A stretch of 64,000 bases of DNA from Sycon ciliatum (lineage: Eukaryota; Porifera; Calcarea; Leucosolenida; Sycettidae), in NCBI RefSeq assembly GCF_964019385.1, contig NC_088643.1, positions 48,864,463 through 48,928,462 on the forward strand, written 5' to 3'. Below are positions 57,442 to 64,000 of the stretch, piece after piece. The translations under genes were made by a program, and so were the position numbers. The notes beneath the pieces were generated by a model. The model saw only the letters and a program-made list of their open reading frames with translations. It was not told the DNA's origin and ran no database searches. Every line of letters starts with the position of its first letter. The first letter of the stretch is position 1.

Positions 57442-58025
57442 TAGGGGTGAAACGAGTATATCGAATACCCGAGCACTCGCTCGAAAATTTGAAACGAGCG
57501 AGTGCTCGTTTCGCAAAATACTCGAAGTATCCTATGTATTGTGTATTGTATGCATGTACATCGAGCATTTCTGTTACTCTGACTGGTACTGATGGTCCAT
57601 GCAAGCGCGAAATTATTGCTTGTCCCTACTTACCAGCAAAAGACAGTAGTTCGACTATTTCCTGCACTAGGCTGCATGCAAGACTACATGTGTATCGGGT
57701 GTACAGTCGTCCCTCTTTAATCCGGCACTTTATAAACCAGCACCCTCTATAAACCAGCACAATTTTCAGTAGCCAAATATCCTCTTCATGCACATTGCAG
57801 CAGTAGATCAGATTTGTTAATCCAGCACCCTCCCTAATCCAGCAGATTTCCGTGGCACAAATGGTGCCGGATTATAGAGGGACCACTGTACTACGTTCAG
57901 TGGTGCGAGAGTGTATGCAGTGCGTTGTTTTATGTTGTCAGTAAAATACTCGTACTCGCTCGAATACTCGCTCGTTTTTTCAAAGAGTACTCGAGTCCCC
58001 AATTTTGGCACTCGTTTCACCCCTA
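57442..58025. mobile_element. hAT MITE (584 bp) in PASK intron
   Basis: TAGGGGTGAAACGAGT and its inverse, with 8-bp duplication GAGCATAC (57434-57441, 58026-58033). Interior carries repeated CGAGCACTCGCTCG words. It starts 28 bp after the exon end. Confidence 0.9.
57704..57888. mobile_element. pogo/Tigger-like MITE nested in the hAT MITE
   Basis: CAGTCGTCCCTCTTTAATCC at left and inverse GGATTATAGAGGGACCACTG at right, TA on both sides; the CAGTxGTCCCTC end is typical of pogo/Tigger. Confidence 0.82.
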
Positions 58026-58248
58026 GAGCATACTACAGCAGAATATCTATTCCTTCTGCTTTCTTTTGCATGTGGTCATCCCCTCCCATGCATCTGCCAC
58101 AATGGCAGGACTCCCCAGACCGATCCAAGACTGTCATGGTGACATGACATGGGGTGCCAGGACAATGCACATCCCCCTCCCCCCTAACTGATCTGGTGGC
58201 CTGTGATGGCAGGGATAAATCTGTACGCAATCGTCTCCTCCACCTGTG

Positions 58249-58676
58249 CTAGGGTTCCACTGCGGCTCTGCTGCTCGGCTGCTCCGCGGCACTTGGCTGC
58301 ATGCAGCGGAGCAGCGCGGTTCCACTGACACTCGCCATTCGCGGTACCGCGGTCGTGCTCCACATTTTTTGATGACGTTTTACCTGCCTCCGCGCGCGTG
58401 CGCGCGCGCGCGCGAAATCAAAAAAATCCTCGTGTTCTCGCCTGCGCAACGAATTAAAATTTGAATTTTAAAATTCTCCCGTACAAAACAATGCGAAGTG
58501 TGGGAAACAGGTCGAGCCGCGACCACGGCTCGCAGTTTTTGATCAAGAATCGTAGCAAAACCTCGCGGTGAGCCGCGGCCTCGCTGCTCCAGCTCGAGCC
58601 ACGGTCACTATGGTAATGATGACGTTTCAAGCCGCGAAAGAAGAGCAGCGGAGCCGCAGTGGAACCCAGCCCTTAG
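58249..58676. mobile_element. GC-rich MITE
   Basis: CTAGGGTTCCACTGCGGCTC at left; inverse GAGCCGCAGTGGAACCCAGC then CCTTAG at right. The interior has (CG)n near 58391-58413. Confidence 0.72.
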
Positions 58677-58824
58677 AGTGATTGTGGTGGTATGGCAAAT
58701 GGATGAGCACCTCTGGAGGCTCTTGTTGAACGCAGTGAATGCAGCCTGTACTTGCATGTAGAAGGATAGTTTTACACTTAATTTACAGACATGACTTTAG
58801 CACAATGCGCAGCGTAGCTTTATT

Positions 58825-59217
58825 AGGGAGGTTTAGTTCCCACGTAACGGAAACGCGTACGTGGGTGATCCACGTAAAGTGGATGAAGGGCACCCACGTT
58901 GCAATGTTGTGTTTAGTCACACGGAACAAACAAAAGCATGAAGCGAAAGGCCCAAACCTGGTCAAAGACGAAGCTACCCGGGCCTAAGACGCCTATCCAA
59001 TATTTTGATTTCGTCCTTCGGAAACTTCTTCAGCTGAGCACCCTCACAGCTCGCACAATGCGCTCCATTCTGATTTTCACCCACGTTCTGGCGGAACGTG
59101 GGTGAGCCTACATACACGGTATGTCGTGAATCAGAAAACGCGTGTACTTGGGTCACTGAGTATCACGTGGTACACACACGTAAAGTACCCATGGATTACG
59201 TGGGACTAAACCTCCCT
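58825..59217. mobile_element. MITE with AGGGAGGTTTAGT ends
   Basis: AGGGAGGTTTAGTTCCCACG at left and inverse CGTGGGACTAAACCTCCCT at right. Interior palindromes of CCCACGT. Confidence 0.75.
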
Positions 59218-59403
59218 ACTGTCTCCTTCGTGGCACAGTTAAATTCACATCACATGACTATAATATTACCATGCAGTTAGCGAGTGCAACACGGCAGCAA
59301 GGAACACACATGTGTAGCATGAGTGTCGGTACTAGTGTCGTATGATTATATTATGTATACAATAGAAATGAGCAGCATTATAATTTCTCCCTATGCCTGC
59401 TAT

Positions 59404-59689
59404 CAAGAGTACATAACCCCAAGAGTGTGCAACTGCCTGCACAACCTCTATGCTGTGCTGCGACGGCAGAACTTCACATCACGTGACATGGTTCAAAAGG
59501 TTATGCTGGCAAACAGTGCAAAGTGACCACAAGAGAGTTGTACCCAAAGCTGGGCTGCGTACAACCCAGTATCTGTCATGCACATGCACAGAGTGCAAAT
59601 AATGTGTACGGGTTCATCACGTGATGTGAAGTTCTGCCGTCGCAGACCCCATAGCTGGAGTTGCACACTCTTGGGGTTATGTACTTTTG
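59404..59689. mobile_element. CAAGAG-family MITE, copy A
   Basis: Begins CAAGAGTACATAACCCC, ends with the inverse. CTGCTAT (7 bp) occurs at 59397-59403 and 59690-59696. Confidence 0.88.
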
Positions 59690-59696
59690 CTGCTAT

Positions 59697-59996
59697 CAAG
59701 AGCACATAACCCCCAAGAGTGTGCAACGCCAGCTATGGGGTCTGCGACGGCAGAACTTCACATCACGTGATTAACCCGTACACATTGTTTGTACTCTGTG
59801 CATGATTGATACAGGGCCTAGGGTTGTACGCAACCCAGCTTTGGGTACAACTCTCTTGTGGTCACTTTGCACTGTTTGCCAGTGGCCCAGTGTAACCTTT
59901 TGAACCATGTCGCGTGATGTGAAGTTCTGCCGTCGCGGCAGCAATGCATAGAGGTTGTGCAGGCAGGTGCACACTCTTGGGGGTTATGTACTCTTG
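59697..59996. mobile_element. CAAGAG-family MITE, copy B, inverted relative to A
   Basis: Same ends; CTGCTAT at 59690-59696 and 59997-60003. It lies back-to-back with copy A, sharing one target copy. Confidence 0.88.
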
Positions 59997-60201
59997 CTGC
60001 TATTATGACCTTACGCTAGCCAAGCTGTTAGTGTCTGTGTTCGATCTGTCTGCTGTCTTCTATTTGCAAGTTCTTCTGCTGTACAGTTCCTGGTATTGAA
60101 CATGACTACCGGTATGTCTCACATGCAAGTCCAACTTGTTCTCTGGTGCGACTGAATGAAGGCTCTGATAATGCTTCCTATTATTCTGTGTTATTTTTCA
60201 G

Positions 60202-60489
60202 GATCTGAAAGAACAACATGTCACAGGGCAATTGCAAGATGGAACAACGCTGCCACTCACTGTCCTGATGCGCTTTTCGAATGAGAAGGACCGTGTGATG
60301 TTTCAGGGAGCAAGCTTCCCATCCAAGCACAAGGTGTTTGAAATTGAATCGGACATCCAGTGTGTTATAGTCCTTTATCACAATATCACTGGGCTGTTGA
60401 CTGTTCGACTAGATGGTACTATCTCCTCCTGTGATGCATCTTTCTGTGCGCCGCTATTTGGATACAGTGCCGATGAGCTGGGAGAAAAG
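60202..60489 (+). CDS. PASK: PASK exon: second PAS domain
   Basis: Acceptor TTTTTCAG, donor GTACGT; 288 bp, phase 0. LQDGTTLPLTVLMRF closes the previous unit. VIVLYHNITGLLTVRLDGTI, SCDASFCAPLFGYSADELGE is the next PAS core and matches the best conserved stretch of animal PASK (ITGLIT...DGTI...LFGY). Confidence 0.9.
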
Positions 60490-60879
60490 GTACGTCCTCT
60501 TTTGTAGCCTTTCCGCATAACTGCTGTCCGAAACGATTTTGCGAGGAAGCTATATACAGTAGCTGAATATCGGAAACTGTATGGGATGACTCCGAAATCC
60601 AGAGAATGGATGTACTTTTTATTTTCATTTTATTTCGAAATTTGTGTTTTTCTACTGGATAAATTACCACCTTGTCACGAGTGTTGTTTTCTTGATCTTT
60701 ACCCTTTGAGTTTTAGTCTTTCCAAATTGAGCCATTCCCTGTATTATCCTTGATCAGAAGGGAGCGAAAGCGTTCGATAACTTATCAGAAGTGCTTTGTT
60801 TGACTGGATGTTTAAAATTGAGTGAATGCTTGTGGACCTACATTCGTTTGGAAATTGTAATCAGCCTCCGACTTCCTTT

Positions 60880-61358
60880 TGCAATACATACATGTACTTG
60901 CAATACATACATGTACTTGCAATACATACATGTACTTGCAATACATACATGTACTTGCAATACATACATGTACTTGCAATACATACATGTACTTGCAATA
61001 CATACATGTACTTGCAATACATACATGTACTTGCAATACATACATGTACTTGCAATACATACATGTACTTGCAATACATACATGTACTTGCAATACATAC
61101 ATGTACTTGCAATACATACATGTACTTGCAATACATACATGTACTTGCAATACATACATGTACTTGCAATACATACATGTACTTTGCAATACATACATGT
61201 ACTTGCAATACATACATGTACTTTGCAATACATACATGTACTTGCAATACATACATGTACTTTGCAATACATACATGTACTTTGCAATACATACATGTAC
61301 TTTGCAATACATACATGTACTTGCAATACATACATGTACTTTGCAATACATACATGTA
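60880..61358 (+). repeat. 19-bp minisatellite in PASK intron
   Basis: About 25 copies of CAATACATACATGTACTTG. Early copies are 19 bp; from about 61180 many have an extra T (20 bp), intermixed. ORFs in all frames here are artefacts. Confidence 0.95.
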
Positions 61359-61503
61359 CTTCTACTTTTAAAAGCATCCCGGTGAGCACCTAATGTGCGA
61401 TCTTATGCATTTGGTTATTGTGCCAGTTGTTAGCCCCAGTTCCTGTATCCCTATCATAATGTGGCTCTGCTTCTGTGGCTTTGTTTTACTGCTTTACTCG
61501 CAG

Positions 61504-61720
61504 ACCATCGACGAGCTTATACCTGGCATGATGAACGAGGTGCGTTCAGCGGGGTTACAGCGTCTGAGGTTCAACACCATGCCGTATCATTTGTCAAGCC
61601 GGATGAACAGTACATGTAGCACAGGTGGACGGTGTTCTCATTCAAGCTCCAGTGGACCTTCGTCAGCTGGCGGCCAATTTCAAACAGTACCCAATGATCT
61701 TGGTATCATCCTGGAAGGAG
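61504..61720 (+). CDS. PASK: PASK exon: end of PAS region and Ser-rich linker
   Basis: Acceptor TACTCGCAG, donor GTAATT; 217 bp, ends in phase 1. TIDELIPGMMNEV continues the PAS fold; a Ser/Gly-rich linker follows (STCSTGGRCSHSSSSGPSSA). Confidence 0.85.
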
Positions 61721-62282
61721 GTAATTTCTCCTGTGACTGGTCTGATTTCTGCTTCATGTACTGTAAATTATGTGCCATTCTGTATTTTGAACTACTATTT
61801 TCTGAACATACCCAGCTGTGTGTCCCGGCCATCACTCCAGAATGTGCCTACTGGGTGGTGTGTTTCGAAAGCATAGACACGAGAAGTTGCACAAGAATCT
61901 CGTACGGACAGTCTCAAACTGGGATTAGAGTGAACAAACACCCTAATGTTTGAAGACATTCATGCAGCCCACAAGCTATTCATACTCTGCATAATAGAGA
62001 TATCAAAATCCTCGAGAGCTGTGAAAAGACGTGCTTTGTCAGTTTGAAACAACAAGTTCCTAACGAAATAAACTAAGCTGAAATGCGCATTCCTTGTCCA
62101 GGAAGCAAAACGCACTTGGGCATGTTTGGAGATTGAAGAGATGCCCAATATTTGGCTAGTACCTGATATTTCTGAATGAAGTTGTGGCTGCAGTCTATAC
62201 ATGCTCCTTCTGTGCTGTCCTTTCTAAGTCATTGGTGTTTTTTCGGTATAATTATATTTCCTTTCTGACTTCATTGTTTTAG

Positions 62283-62602
62283 GGAGTGGGAGTGGGAGTT
62301 CTCCTGAGCGGTCTGAACAGAGTGATCCTGATGAGCAACGCAGTGAGATCTTTCTGTCACAGCAGAAGTCACTGGATGCCACCACGGAACTGTGCTGGAC
62401 AAGATCTCCAACTCCAGAGCTAATGGGACGCTCTACCCCGGGACAAACAGGGAAGAAGCGAGCAAAGCATGTGCGGGGCAATGTCACGCCTACTGCCAGG
62501 TCTGGCGAGCGTACACTCAACTCTGGCGATATCAAGTCGGATGTGGGTTGCGGCGCCGATTCAAACTCTCTCATTAGCAGTTTCTCAGAGCATGGCTCAC
62601 GG
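62283..62602 (+). CDS. PASK: PASK exon: disordered linker
   Basis: Acceptor TTTTAG, donor GTAAGT; 320 bp, phase 1 in and 0 out. GSGSGSSPERSEQSDPDEQR and SPTPELMGRSTPGQTGKKR: low-complexity, rich in possible phosphosites. No domain, as in the long PAS-kinase linker of animal PASK. Confidence 0.8.
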
Positions 62603-62957
62603 GTAAGTCAAGTCAGCTTGGCCCAAAGACACGGTGTGGCCTTGAAAAAGTACTACATAGTGCAGTACTCAGTCGCTCGTAGTACTGTAAAGTACAGCAG
62701 AGGGCCCCACCAATTCGTCCTTTCGTGAACGTGCTGTGGATGTGGTGTTCTGTCTGTAGGGCATACGACACGTACCTTGTACACACATTGCATGCTGTGC
62801 AAGTCGATCCTCAATGCTCAGTTCACAGTGGTTTACCTTGGAGCTCCACACAAGATTATGCTAAATGTGACCTCAGTACGCTAAGGTTCTCACACTGGAC
62901 AAACTTGCTTGCACTCTGCCATGCAATTTTCCTTTCTCTGGATGTAAAATCCAGGTG

Positions 62958-62973
62958 GGGGGGGGGGGGGGGG
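62958..62973 (+). repeat. Poly-G tract
   Basis: G run of about 16 in the PASK intron. Confidence 0.8.
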
Positions 62974-63440
62974 CGGCGCTCCCACTACAAGAGACGCATA
63001 TACCTGCATCGGCACGTGTTATGTACAGCTGTGCATGCATCGGTTCAACGCCGTATTTTGACGTGTATGCTGAAGTCGCTTTACAGGTAGAAATGCTGTA
63101 GGGTGCTAAAATTACAGAGAGGGCAGATCAAGGGTACTCTGCGGTAGTAGTACGACACTGATAGCCAAACGCATGCAGCGAAGTGAACAAAACTGACTGT
63201 CAGCCACCAGGTCTTCTACGTATATCTGAAGCTGGCTTTTGTCCCTTTTCTGTTGCGTGCTGAAGTTTGTCTTGCATAATCCTGCTCGTGATCATTCATT
63301 CTTCAGTAGCTTCCTGGGTATGGTGGCAGCTGCGTGGATAGCTAGAATGCAGTGTGGTGGTGTGGGGAGTGTTCGATGAATTTAGGTGATTGTCTTGTCT
63401 TGTCAGGACTTCTATATTGCTGTTTTGTGTTTGTTTGCAG

Positions 63441-63662
63441 TCCTCTTGCCTGGCCGGGATGTCTTTGAACACAAGCGCGATCCACAAAGATGACTTCAGT
63501 ATTGAAGTCAGCATTCACGTCAAACACATCCTTTTTAATAACGACACATCGCTCCTTTGCCTGTGGGTGAAGCGAGATTATGGTGTGAACGAGCAGCCAT
63601 CTCCATCTACTAGTATTAGGTCTTGTGTCAGCGACACCGATGACAGTGGAAAGGATTCTCAG
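63441..63662 (+). CDS. PASK: PASK exon: pre-kinase conserved segment
   Basis: Acceptor TTTGCAG, donor GTTGGT; 222 bp, phase 0. HKDDFSIEVSIHVKHILF and SLLCLWVKRDYG match the conserved beta-rich segment that precedes the kinase domain in animal PASK. Confidence 0.85.
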
Positions 63663-63969
63663 GTTGGTTGTGCTTGCCTCATTGCAGCTCTGGCCCCGTA
63701 CTATACAAGTAGACATTGTTGTTATCATTGATTCATCGGTAGAAGTGTTGCTATTGTTACTGTACCTGCTGCTTCTGTTCAGAGGGTGTCCTGTTTTTGA
63801 ACCACGGACCCCACGTGAAAGTCCTTTAGACTTTTCTGAATCCATGGCAACAGCTGTACTGCCTGATTTAGTATAAAGGAAGTGTTTTGACATGGAATTT
63901 CAACGGTTGCTTATCAACTCTTCAATTGCCCATTCTCTTTTTATTTTGTTCTTCTTCTTTACTATGCAG

Positions 63970-64000
63970 CCCAACAGCTCTGAAGAGGCCTTTGAAGGTC
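63970..64000 (+). CDS. PASK: PASK exon, cut by the window end
   Basis: Acceptor ACTATGCAG at 63961-63969; PNSSEEAFEG in phase 0. The kinase domain should follow beyond 64000. Confidence 0.7.

Overview
The window is eukaryotic, and metazoan rather than bacterial. A spliced PASK-type gene (PAS-domain serine/threonine kinase, eight GT-AG exons visible, open at the right edge) sits in sequence crowded with retrotransposons, MITEs, microsatellites and foldback repeats. A marine invertebrate such as a sponge fits the repeat content, but nothing here fixes the species.

Layout. 1-2221: eight head-to-tail copies of a 281-bp unit, each with a tRNA-like pol III promoter. 2222-15654: a nest of Penelope-like elements (PLEs) and their non-autonomous relatives, separated by (AAT)n tracts that run almost entirely in the same orientation. 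Members include a 476-bp tandem family, a 592-bp tandem family, a palindromic pair of PLE terminal repeats, and one nearly complete PLE (7038-14321) with an intact 1067-aa reverse transcriptase/GIY-YIG ORF. I find 16 hammerhead ribozyme motifs in this nest and in a related relic at 19 kb. They fall into five sequence families. All have the CUGANGA...GAAA core, a very short stem III and a stem I closed between the two ends of the motif.

15.7-47 kb: nested DNA transposons (hAT-type with 8-bp TSDs, a Tc1-type pseudogene, PIF/Harbinger-type MITEs with TAA TSDs, a family with 7-bp TSDs), long (CA)n tracts, and several CR1/L2-like LINEs. Two longer LINE copies lie in opposite orientations (30.9-35.3 kb minus, 37.1-43.7 kb plus). 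The plus copy is split by a 2.36-kb terminal-inverted-repeat element that appears to have left no target duplication.

47.9-64 kb: PASK N-terminal and PAS-region exons on the plus strand. Their introns hold a degenerate DIRS/Ngaro-type tyrosine-recombinase retrotransposon (minus strand), at least nine MITEs and a 19-bp minisatellite. The kinase domain lies beyond the right edge.

The most noteworthy system is the PLE/hammerhead nest. The ribozymes would cut tandem transcripts into units, the terminal repeats carry the ORF start codon, and the insertions share one microsatellite target. The RT protein carries a roughly 250-aa low-complexity, AT-hook-containing insert inside its GIY-YIG endonuclease.
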